Assembly (NCBI RefSeq): GCF_963169125.1
Contig: NC_084799.1
Location: 67,634,143-67,698,142, forward strand
From: Humulus lupulus
Taxonomy: Eukaryota; Streptophyta; Magnoliopsida; Rosales; Cannabaceae
Direction of reading: 5' to 3'
Length of the DNA stretch: 64,000 nt
In this document: piece by piece, positions 42,996 to 52,540 of the stretch
Layout: each line of letters starts with the position of its first letter
Numbering within the stretch: position 1 is the first letter of the stretch
Position numbers and translations under genes: made by a program
The notes under the pieces: generated by a model
Seen by the model: only the letters and a program-made list of their open reading frames with translations
Told to the model about the DNA's origin: nothing
The model's database searches: none

Positions 42996-44859
42996 CATAC
43001 TTTCACTCATTCAATTCCTTGGGAATTCTTGCGGTTTAAGGAGAATGAGGCTAATTTAGGCTCGGGATTACTTGGGGAAAGGCTTACCATCGATTAGGGC
43101 AAAAGAGGTAACAAATTCTAGCCCTAAATCTCTGTGTTTTCTGGTTTTTAGTTAAGTTCTTGGAGTTTTAGAAACTCAGTTATGAGTTGGGAATTTGATG
43201 GGGTTTTGGCCAACTTTTTACTTGGGTTTTAAAGGTTTTGGGCTATTGAATTGATTGGGGACCTTACTTTTGAGTATTAGCCATGTTGGGATAAGTTTTC
43301 GAGGGGGTTTTCTTTGAGGAAAATTGAGGAAAAACAGGGTTTTCATGTCGACTCGCGGCCCTGTTCTTGGGGCGTCGCGACTCTCTTGAATGTTGGGAGA
43401 AGCAGGTGCCTTCAGGCCATTTAAGCCATAGCGTCTGCTAGGGCGTGCCGCAGCGCATGTCGAATCATAGGAGAGCTCGGGCTCTCTGAATTAGGGTGGG
43501 CCACAGATCCTTTATTTTGAGCTGCGACGCTTTAAGGGTTTTGAGCCCCGGGAGGGATTTTGAGTTGGGAACTCAAACCTAAGGGCTCGGGATCGATCCT
43601 ACTACCTGGCTTAGTAGAATTCAACGTCCCAGAGGCTAGGACTCGGTCCAGAAGCCTTTATTCGCTTGTTTTGATGAGATTCTCTATTGGTTGTGACTAG
43701 GTTATCGCTAGGGACTCGGAACCAGGATCGTGCTCGGGGGTCGTTCTTAATACACTTTGCACTCGGACCTAAAGTAAGAAAACTGCACCCAATACGTGAT
43801 TCATGTGATTAGGGCTTGGCTCGTTTGTTTATTATAACTATGAATAAGACTTGGCCCATGAGAATGAACATGGACTAGGTTATGCTTCAATGCTCTAAAT
43901 CTGGACAATTTTTTAATAAATGCTTGTCTTGTTTGCATAGGTAGGGCTCAGCCCTGTTAAGGAACATGGTTATTGCCATGTTTGTGTTTAGTTGGTTAAG
44001 ATACCATGATTTATGTGTATGCATATTTTTATTGTTTGAAGTATGCTTATTGGTATCTGTATCTGTATGTTTGGTTATCTGAATTTCTGATCAAAGCCTT
44101 GACTTATTAGTCAAGGGCGGCAATAGCGCGCTGCGTGTTGGTCGAGAGGTTTAGGCCCAATCAGAACGTACTATTACGTTCGCCAACCCTATGGTTGTTG
44201 GAAAACAAAGCTCTATGGCTAGTTACTCAGAGCTAGGAGCAAGGGTCCCAAGTGACTCTATGGTTACATAGCTAGGGCATAGGGCCCCGGGTTGAGTCTA
44301 TGGTCAACTATTCAGGGCAGCGGGCCCCAGTATGATCCAATTATCATTTATTTGTAATTGTATGCATGCATGAGTAGGTTATTACTGTTGAGCATGCTAG
44401 ATATGTATTTGGATATGTATTTACTGTTCATGTACATGTCTAAGTTTTCTTGTTGAGCCTTGGCTCACGGGTGCTATGTGGTGCAGGTAAGAGTAAAGGA
44501 AATCTAGACCAGCCATGAGTTAGAGAGATTCAGTAGCGGCATGTACATATACGGCTGCTCGTCCACCATGGTCGAGGATATCTCAGAGGAACTAGGGTTG
44601 TATCCCATATTTTTCCTATTAGGCTGGCTGGTTGTAAATTTTAATTTGTATATACCCTTTTAAACATATGTTTGTAATATTTTGGGTTTCCATGTATGTA
44701 TGCAACTTTCAAATGAAGAGTCTCCTTTGACCAAAAATTTTAACTCTAACCCTTGACATTAACCTTAGTTACACGTTTATAACCAAATGACTTGATTAGC
44801 AAGTCTGACGCTATTTAAAGGTACACAGTGTAACGGTCCTAGATTAGGAGGACATTACA
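42332..44859 (+). mobile_element. Element III 3' LTR
   Basis: It starts TGTAACGTCCCAAATTACC and ends AGGAGGACATTACA, 2528 bp. It is the most complete LTR of its family here and served as reference for the split 5' LTR. It has a CT microsatellite (42938-42992), GC-rich CGCGGCCC motifs (43350-43450), one copy of the palindromic TTGACTTATTAGTCAA (near 44098) and the hairpin/donor block (44452-44491). Confidence 0.9.
42938..42992. repeat. (CT)n microsatellite in the element III 3' LTR
   Basis: About 27 CT units. The same site in the 5' LTR (near 22808) has only six or seven. The ORF rich in RE repeats on the minus strand is an artefact. Confidence 0.95.
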
Positions 44860-44864
44860 AATGT

Positions 44865-46441
44865 CATGTCCATAATTGTTATGGAAGCAACAGAATTTGC
44901 TAGTGTCTCTCTTGCTTATATCCTTCTTGATAGGATTTGGTTTCCTATAGGGCACTTCAGCCTATGTAGCTTGAAAGACTTTTGCTTGTGACCCTAAGAG
45001 CATAGAATAGGTGGTAAAACGAGGAATGTCTTCTTGTGGATTATCATTGTTCTTTGCCCATTTATTGTCATTTTTATTTCCACTACTAGAATTATTATTT
45101 TGTTTGTCACTGTTCTGATTATTCTTGTTACCATTACCATTCGTTGTCTGGTTCTGGTTAGCTGCTTTAGTATTTTTGGTGTGTGCAGTACTGGTTCCTG
45201 CTTGGTTGGCTTAATCAGCTTTCTGTATAACTTCTTCCAGTTTTATAAACGTGTATGCTCGATCTAGAAACTCTCTTGTTAAGTAAACAATTTTTCTTCT
45301 AAGGTTGGTCCATAAAGGACCTTTAACTTGGATACCAACCATGATGGCCATTAGCTTCCCATCATCGCTAACTGTTTTGGATTTGGAAGCCTCTTGCATA
45401 AAACGCTGCACATAACTTGAGGGGCTCGTTGGGTCCTTGCTTATTATCAACGACGTCATTAAGCTCGGCTAGTAGAATATGAGCAGCAAAGAATTGTGAG
45501 TAGAAGAGTCTCACAAATGTGTCCCAGGAATTAATGGTTCCAGGCTCTAGTTTAAAGAGCCATTATTGTGCATATTCATCAAGGGTAGCAGGAAAGATCC
45601 TATAGTGAACATCATCTCTTACTCCTTGAAGATCCATTTGTATTTCAAAGTTGTTCACGTGTGAGATTGGATCTTCCTTGCCCGTGTACATCTTCCATGT
45701 TTGCATCTTGAACTTGGGAGGAATGGTAAATGCATTGATTTGATCAAAAAAATGAGATCCTTTCCTTCTCTTTAAGTTGATATCAGTTAATTTCAGGGCA
45801 GTAAACTCTTGAACCATCTTAGTAAGGGCATCAAATTGTGCTTGAATAGCTGGAGCAAGTAATGACACAACTGTTGGTGCAGCAACTGGGAGTGCGCTGC
45901 ACCTTCTCCTCATGGTACTGAAGGGAACTGGTGCAATGAGTACCACAACATTAGACTCATTTCCTTCTCGAAGCTGGTCAAGGACATCTCGCAAATCGTG
46001 TCCTCTGCTTCCAAGTTTATCGAAGACACTGCCTCTTCTAGGTTGTCCCCAGCATTTTGGCTATCTGCTTGAGGAGTGCCAGGAGGTGGTCTTGCTGGAC
46101 AATTTGCTGGCTCTTGCTGCGTTGGTGGGACAAACAGTCCTTCCAACTGCATGTTTTCCCTAGCATGTACGTTTTGAGGCCTAGGTGACCTTGGCGAAAC
46201 AAATTGTCCTCTTGGATGCCCATCATTATGATGATCGTCATAATATTGATTGTCATAGAGTTGGTAGAACTGGCTATCCCCTTCATCTTCATCAAATCTA
46301 TCCTGGTAGTATGTTGGATAGTTGTTGTTGGCTTCTTGGTCTTTCCTTCATCTATTTCTTCTTGGAGGGTAACCATGATTTCATCCAGCATGACGAGGTG
46401 GTTGGCCTCGATTTTGACTAGCTGGCCCTTCATTCCTTGGT
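44865..46441 (-). pseudogene. gag: T3 gag, central and knuckle N-terminal part
   Basis: Minus strand: SPRSPRPQNVHARENMQLEG (near 46170), then a long frame at 45994-45563 with VAAPTVVSLLAPAIQAQFDA, TIPPKFKMQTWKMYTGKEDP and IFPATLDEYAQ, the Tat capsid core. YVQRFMQEASKSKTVSDDGK (near 45400) and REFLDRAYTFIKLEEV follow, then an N/T-rich linker, and finally KRDTSKFCCFHNNYGHD at 44910-44865, where element III interrupts the zinc knuckle. Several frame changes and stops are present. Confidence 0.75.
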
Positions 46442-48916
46442 TGTAATGACCCAAATTTCCTAATAAGGCTTAAGGCATTGATTAGGAGGCCGGGAGGACC
46501 ATAATTGATTTATTATGCAATTAAATGATTATATGCATGTTTAGGTGTATTAAATATGCATGTAAACTCATTTCTGATTAATTGGGTGATTTTCATATTT
46601 TGGCCATTTCGGGTATATTTGGCATATATGTGGCATGTGTGTGGTGCTTCATTATTATTTGGTTATGCTAGGGTTACTCAGCATGAGACGATCCTAGGAG
46701 GTAAACTAGTGGGAAAGTCACAACGGGATTCATTCTTGACTCGGAGTGAGTCAAGGGGTATTTTGGGTATTTAGTACATTACCGGGATATTGGGTAGTGG
46801 GAATGATTATTTGAGGATAAATTGGGAGTTAGTAAGATCAAGGGGAAATTTTGAGAGTTTGGAATATTTTACCCCCGGTGGGCGTTTTCGGGACCTCAAG
46901 CATTAGGATTTTCTTAAGGCTACTTAAGCTTGAAGTAACCTGTTAAGAAATTAAAAGAACATTCAGAACGTTCTCTCTCCTTCAAAGTTCCATTTTCGCC
47001 ACCCGATCACATTTTCAAAGGAAACTTGAGTTCTAGGACTTGGATTCAAGCGAGGATCGAGGCATAGCGATTCCAGGGAAGATTATAAGCTTATTAGTCG
47101 GAGGATTTAGCTGGGAAACAACTCAATCAGAGGTAATTCAAGTTTTAAGTTCTTAATTTTTAAAGTTTTTATGCTTGGATTGGATTTTGTGTTTTGATGA
47201 GTTTTTGGATGAATTGAAGCTCGGGGGATGATTCCACCACCCTGTTTGGTGGAATTGGAGGTCTCGAGAGAGTGTGGGATTGGTCCCGGGATTGGGTTTT
47301 TAAAACTTGAACTCATTGAAACACCGTTTATGGTTATGACTAGGTTATCGCTAGGGGCTTGGAATCAGGATTGTGCTCGAGGATCATTAATTGGTAACCT
47401 ATGCTTGGACCAAAGGTAAGAAAACTGCACCCAGTATGTGATGCATGTGATGCATGAGATACATGTGATTAGGGCATGACATGAATATTGAATATGAGAT
47501 TGATCAGTGTTTGAGTCTCTATAAATGTGCATGATCATAATTATGCTAGTGACTGTTAAGTAAGCATGTTGAATGCCCTACATTTGGATATTTGACATAT
47601 GATATATGCCTGATTGCATTGCTTACTTGTGAGTGGAACTAACTCCATAGTCAGAATCGGCAATGATGTTAGTTTTGACTGTGAAGTTGGGACTCATTAG
47701 TCAAGTTCAACAGTAGTACTGAGCACTGGTCGTATAGAATTGACGTATGAATCAAGAACGGTACTAGCATGTTCAATGCAGACTAAAAAGATTAGATCAT
47801 TGAATGAATCATCATGAACATTAATGCTTGACCAACCTCAAGTTCGATGAAAATTAAAATGCGCTTGTCTAGCCTAAAGGCTAGTTACTGAGAGCCAGGG
47901 CCAAAAAGGCTCAGGTGACTGCATCATCACATGAATATGGGTGCTGAGCCCAAGTTCGTGACTCACTCATCAGTAACTTATCTGATTAGGGCTACAAGCC
48001 CTTGCATGATTACCAGTATCTCAAAGTGTTAATCACTCATTTTATTAGGGTGTGAATCCCAAGTTTGTGACTCCATAGTCACTCATGTGATTAGGGTGCA
48101 AATCCCAAGTTTGTGACTCCATAGTCACTCATCTGATTAGGGTGCAAATCCCAAGTTTATGACTCCATAGTCATTCATCTGATTAGGGTGCAAATCCCAA
48201 GTTTTTGACTCCATAGTCACTCATCTGATTAGCACAATCATTTACTTGGACTTATTTGCATGCATAAATAGGGCTATTATTGCTAGGCATGCCTATTATG
48301 ATTTAGTGACATGTTATTACTGTTCATCAGCATATTGAGCAAGTTTGTGACTCCATAGTCACTCATCTGAGGTGCAAAGCCCAAATTGGTGACTCCATAG
48401 TCACTCATTTGATTAGCACAATCATTTACTTAGACTTATTTGCATGCATGAATAGGGCTATTATTGTTAGGTATGCCTATTATGATTTAGTGACATATTA
48501 TTACTGTTCATGAGCATATTGAGTTTTCTTGCTGAGCTTCAGCTCATGGGTGCTATGTGGTGCAGGTAAAGGCAAAAGAAAGCTGGACCATCCTTGAGTT
48601 GGAGAGCTTAGGTGACGATGTGTACATATGCGGCTGCTAGACCGCCACTGCTGAGGGTTTAAAGAGGAACTAGATTTTGCTGCTTAGGTCGGCTGGTTGT
48701 AAATATTTTATTGTAATTAACCTTGAAAATATATTTTTGGGATCCCAATGTATACAGTAAACGTTTTAATGAAACATTGTATCTTTGACCAAAAAATTTT
48801 AACCCTAAACCGTTAATCACATTTAGTTACACGATTATGTCCAAATGGCTCGATTAGCGAGTTTTGCACTGTTTAAAATGCACACCGTAACGGTCTCTGG
48901 GTAGTCGGGCGTTACA
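46442..48916 (+). mobile_element. Solo LTR E inserted in T3 gag
   Basis: It starts TGTAATGACCCAAATTTCC and ends GTCGGGCGTTACA, with a perfect duplication TTGGT (46437-46441 and 48917-48921). The 2475-bp LTR resembles those of III and B at both ends. Its middle is occupied by a different tandem repeat (48053-48530). The hairpin of the conserved block reads GAGCTTCAGCTC, a paired change relative to GAGCCTTGGCTC. Confidence 0.9.
48053..48530 (+). repeat. Tandem and segmental repeats in LTR E
   Basis: Four consecutive units of about 47 bp have GTGCAAATCCCAAGTTTGTG then ACTCCATAGTCACTCATCTG and ATTAGG. Each contains the near-palindrome GTGACTCCATAGTCAC. A larger segment of about 135 bp (48214-48347) is then repeated at 48392-48525, including CATTTACTTGGACTTATTTG. 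This sits where LTR B has its own, unrelated palindromic array. Confidence 0.8.
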
Positions 48917-49062
48917 TTGGTTGTCGGAACTACTAACCAGGTTCAGGATTAGGAGGTTGTCCTCCTTTTGAGACTGCACGCCTTGGTTGTTCATTAGCAG
49001 GCCTTCTAGTTCCAGACACTTTTCTGGCGCAACCTTGCTCTCTGTTTGGCAGCATTTGTTCA
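48917..49062 (-). pseudogene. gag: T3 gag, N-terminal remnant
   Basis: The minus strand reads MLPNREQGCARKVSGTRRPA and NEQPRRAVSKGGQPPNPEPG, an R/P-rich stretch compatible with a Tat gag N-terminus and continuous with 46436 once solo LTR E is removed. It ends at a junction with plus-strand integrase sequence of element V near 49062. The T3 5' LTR is absent. Confidence 0.5.
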
Positions 49063-50494
49063 TTAGAAATGACGAGAGCAGGAATTGAATTGGTAGTTGG
49101 TAAGCTAGCCAACATTATCTTCAGTCCACACTTCTTGAGAGAATCAGAGAAACGCATGAGGAGGATCCTCAGTTGATGATACACAGGGAGAATGTCTTAG
49201 CTGGAGTGACTAGAAACTTTACTATTTCAAAGGCAGATTTGTTGAGATATAAAAATCAGATTTGTGTTTCAGTGGATGCTGGTATCAGGCTAGAGATTCT
49301 GAATGAGTATCATACCACTCTGTATTCTCTACATCCGGGTACGACGAAGATGTACCAAGATTTAAAGGCTCTGTATTGGTGGCTAGGAATGAAGAAGGAC
49401 GTGGTGGATTACGTGGCCAAGTGTTTAACCTGTCAGTTGGTGAAGGTTGAACACCAAAGGCCAGTAGGGTTGCTGCAGTCTTTAGGGATCCCACAGTGGA
49501 AGTGGGAAGATATTACCATGGACTTCATGATTGGATTTCTGAGAACAGTAGGGCAACATGATTCGGTGTCGGTGATTGTAGATAGGTATACCAAATCAGC
49601 CCACTTTCTAGCCGTTAGAACAAATTTTATGGTGGAGCAGTATGCCGAATTGTACATGAAGGAGATTTTGCGTCTTCATGGGACTCCGAAATCGATAGTG
49701 CCAGACAGGGACCCCACCTTCACCTCTAAGTTTTGGGAAAGCCTGTAGACGTCTATGGGCACGCAGTTGAGATTCAATATAGCCTATCATCCTCAGACGA
49801 ATGGACAGACTGAGAGGACGATTTAGATACTAGAAGATATGTTGCGGGAATGTGTGTTAGATTTTGGGGGATCTTGGAGTAAATATATCCCTTTGATTGA
49901 GTTTTCTTATACTAACAGTTATCAGGAAACTATCAGGGTGGCTCCGTATGAAATGTTGTATGGGAGGAAATGAAGATCCCCCATTCATTGGGATAAGATG
50001 GGTGAGAGAAAGTATTTTGGTCCGGAGGCATCTCAGAGGACCAATGAAGCAATTGAGAAGATTAGAGCTCGAATGCTCGCCTCCCAGAGTAGACAAAAGA
50101 GTTACTCAGACTTGAAATGTAGAAGTGTATAGTTTCAAGTAGGTGATTATGTGTTTCTCAGAGTTTCTCATTTGAGAGGAGTGAAACGATTTGGAGTGAA
50201 AGGCAAATTAAGTCCTTGGTTTGTTGGCTCCTTTGAGATTCTATAACGATTTGGAGAGGTGGCTTACAGATTAGTTATGCCTCAAGCTCTATCAGGGGTT
50301 CACAACGTGTTTCGTGTGTCTATGCTACAGAAGTGCGTATCAGATCCTGCACATGTGTTGAGTTATGAAAACCTGGAGTTGGATCAAGATTTATCTTATG
50401 AGGAGAAACCGGTTCAGATCCTAGGCAAAAAGGACAAAGTCTTATGGAAAAAAAACCATTGCCTTAGTGAAAGTGTTGTGGAGAACCGGTTCAG
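49063..50494 (+). pseudogene. Element V, Tekay-type integrase and chromodomain remnant
   Basis: The 5' edge reads MTRAGIELVVGKLANIIFS, matching MTRAGNEQVVGQLANI of element III, so the break is between RNase H and integrase. The frame 49173-49748 has LHPGTTKMYQDLKALYWWLG, CLTCQLVKVEHQRPVGLLQS, ITMDFMIGFLRTVGQHDS and PDRDPTFTSKFWESL. NGQTERTI follows near 49800, so D, D and E are kept. Stops occur at 49746, 49822, 49971 and 50130. The chromodomain region EEKPVQILGKKDKVLW is frameshifted at an A run near 50450 and ends at a junction near 50495. Confidence 0.85.
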
Positions 50495-51100
50495 AAACGC
50501 AAGCTGCCATGGCATGGCCATCTAAGGGTGTTGTACTCGCCCGCTCGGTTAGGACCGTGAACTTGGTGCCTGGTAATGCACCTTGACTGGCTTGGGTCGC
50601 TGTTATGAATTGTAATGAATGATAGTAAATTGTCTGTTACGCTTGTTTAGTTATGCACTTATTGAAATGAATTGTTATATGATATGTTGGTGAGGTTTTC
50701 TTGCTGGGCCTTGGCTCACGGGTGCTCTATGGTCCAGGTAAGGGCAAGGGAAAAGCCGACCAAGCATGAGTTGGAGGGCATGGAGCGGTGCGTACATGTT
50801 TGGCCTACCTGGCCCCCACAGCTTGGGTAGTTTTGAGGAATGCAATGTAAATATTTGATTTTGTCACCTAGGTCGACTGTATAATGACTTTTGAATTGTA
50901 AATATGTCATAAACTACATTTTGGGATCCCGCTGTAACTTTTCTTTAATCTTAATGAATGTTTAAACCTTTTTATGGTAATTTTATTAATGAGTCTTTAC
51001 TTTATTTTAATCACACTTTTGGGAATAACATCTCGATTAGCGAGTCAAATACCTATTTTAAAACCACAGGGTAACGACTCTAGGGTAGTAGAGTGTTGCA
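50495..51100 (+). mobile_element. 3' part of a Tekay LTR joined to element V
   Basis: The segment holds the conserved hairpin/donor block (50701-50740: GGGCCTTGGCTCACGGGTGC then CCAGGTAAGG), the downstream TTTTGGGATCCC motif shared by LTRs B, E and III, and the end AGTAGAGTGTTGCA. Only about 600 bp of LTR remains, and it is fused to the chromodomain without a polypurine tract. Confidence 0.65.
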
Positions 51101-51139
51101 GCCCCAGCCCCTGTCCTAGTCCATTCCCCAGTCTTAGTT

Positions 51140-51689
51140 TATATCATAGAGTTTGTATAGAGGCTGGAGAGAGTCGAAGGTCGACTGGAGACCATCCTGA
51201 AGAATTAGTCTATGATCATGGACACAGTTAGTAAGATTCTAACATTTATACAAGATTGACTATGGGGCCCTAGAGGCAATGCAGAAAAAATCAGACTCAG
51301 ACTCACCTGATATGCCAGATAATTTAGATATTTATGAGTCATCCACTCCTCTGACTATTGTTACACACAGAATCCAGAGACTCCCTACGTAGCTATTGTC
51401 AACCCTGAGGAGGTGGTTGGGGGTTGAATTTAAGAGGAAAAGATGCCACCCTAATTGGTACAAAGACTACACTAATCCAAAGAGATAGAGATCTTGTGGT
51501 GATGTTGCTACAGAGAAGCCATTAGTCCTCGACCCTCTCAAGAAGCCAACTAGTAAACAATATAGGATACTTTGCAAGTGGATACTTGGAGACATCCCCA
51601 ATAAGAGGAAGAGGGATGTCAAGACATGGAGTTATGGTCTGGCATGGTTTCTAACATTGAAGACACCCAAGTCGTGGCTCGATGATGGG
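51140..51689 (+). pseudogene. Degenerate coding exon, possibly from a transposon with an Ulp1-like (C48) protease gene
   Basis: A heptad-like stretch RLERVEGRLETIL (near 51160) is followed, after a frame change, by an exon (51288-51689) reading SPDMPDNLDIYESS, HPNWYKDYTNPKR, KPLVLDPLKKPTSKQYRILC, KWILGDIPNKRKRDVKTWSY and WFLTLKTPKSWLDDG. It ends exactly at a strong donor GTAAGT (51690). The pattern 'DPL...WF..L..P..WL.D' recalls the region before the protease domain in Ulp1-like genes captured by plant transposons. Two or three stops are present. The assignment rests on recalled family patterns and is tentative. Confidence 0.35.
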
Positions 51690-51744
51690 GTAAGTTAATT
51701 TAAATGTTAAAAAACTTTGTACGGTTTAATAATTTTTAATGTTG

Positions 51745-52205
51745 TTTGAACTAGCTCGATAGGAGCTCGATGCATGCTAAATAGGATATTTAAATGGCTC
51801 GATGGGGAAATTTTACTGGCTCAATAAGGTATTTTACTAGCTCGATAGGATCTCTATGCATGCTCGATATGATATTTAACTAGCTCGATAGAGAAATTTA
51901 ACTGGCTACATAGGGTATTTAACTGGCTCGATAGTAGCTCGATGCATGCTTGATAAGGATAGGAAGCCTTTGGAATATAGGATGCTCGATAGGATATTTA
52001 ACAAGCTTGATAGGAGCTCGATGCATGGTCGATAAGGATAGGGAACCTTTGGTAGAAAGGGAGCTCGATAGGATATTTAACTGGCTTAGTAAGAGCTCAA
52101 TGAATGCTCGATAAGGACAGTTAGATTTTGGTAGATAGAGAGCTCGATATGGCTCGGCAAAGCTCGTTATTAGCTCAACAGGAGCTCGATGCATGCTCGA
52201 TAATT
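51745..52205. repeat. GCTCGAT-rich degenerate array
   Basis: GCTCGAT or a one-base variant occurs more than twenty times. The commonest longer unit is GAGCTCGATGCATGCTCGAT followed by AAGGATAGG or AGGATATTTAACTGG. The unit has a GCATGC palindromic centre. The array begins about 55 bp after the donor of the preceding exon, so it may lie in an intron. Confidence 0.7.
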
Positions 52206-52540
52206 ACATTTCAGTGATTTATCATGACTTTTGTTGATCTAACGTATTTTTCATCTGTGTTATACAAAAAATTTGGCACTTCCATGTGGCGGCCCGCAAA
52301 GTAATGACGTGTCAAGATAAAGCCCCAAGGCACAGTAATCACCACTAGTCGATGTAAGGAGTGGCCCTCGCCTCTTCCCCAAGGCGTTGCCAGCTCCACC
52401 GCCAACGACGATCACGGAGACAGTTTCGCCACTGATGTCTACCCAAACCCACACATCTTATGAAACGATTCCCAAAGCGGGGAGGAGTTGGATCGTCACT
52501 TTGGGAATAGTGCCCTTAAAGCAATTGTAGTTGACAAATG
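52206..52540. other. GC-richer patch, no recognised gene
   Basis: A short plus-strand reading DLTYFSSVLYKKFGTSMW (near 52235) could be a second exon after the GCTCGAT array, and a minus-strand stretch has ISGETVSVIVVGGGAG. Neither gives a domain I recognise. It ends where the LTR-like AT-rich sequence starts. Confidence 0.3.

Larger units (their letters stand above)
22244..44859 (+). mobile_element. Element III, Tekay/Del-type chromovirus with nested insertions
   Basis: The TG start at 22244 and CA end at 44859 are flanked by AGTGT (22239-22243) and AATGT (44860-44864), a 5-bp duplication with one G/A change. It has a 5' LTR (split by element II), primer site, repetitive leader, gag, protease, RT, RNase H, integrase, chromodomain and 3' LTR. 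Insertions inside it are element II (22899-28607), solo LTR B (31551-36344) and solo LTR C (38865-41282). The two LTRs align well over their shared parts, with many substitutions, so the insertion is not recent. Confidence 0.85.
16983..49062 (-). mobile_element. T3, reverse-strand Tat element split by element III
   Basis: Reading right to left: gag (49062 down to 44865, with solo LTR E inside), then the interruption by element III (22244-44859), then the gag zinc-knuckle remainder (22243 down), a hairpin array, RT, two RNase H domains, integrase, polypurine tract and 3' LTR (17797-16983). The halves join perfectly: GHD before the break continues as TNEC after it once one copy of the target duplication (ACACT/ACATT) is removed. 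The 5' LTR and gag start are missing, cut at 49062 against element V. Integrase C-terminus and antisense ORF are also absent. Confidence 0.8.

Noticed and set aside
42810..43010. Minus-strand ORF with a run of RE repeats
   Set aside because: An artefact of the CT microsatellite in the LTR of element III; the same applies to 16585-16881.
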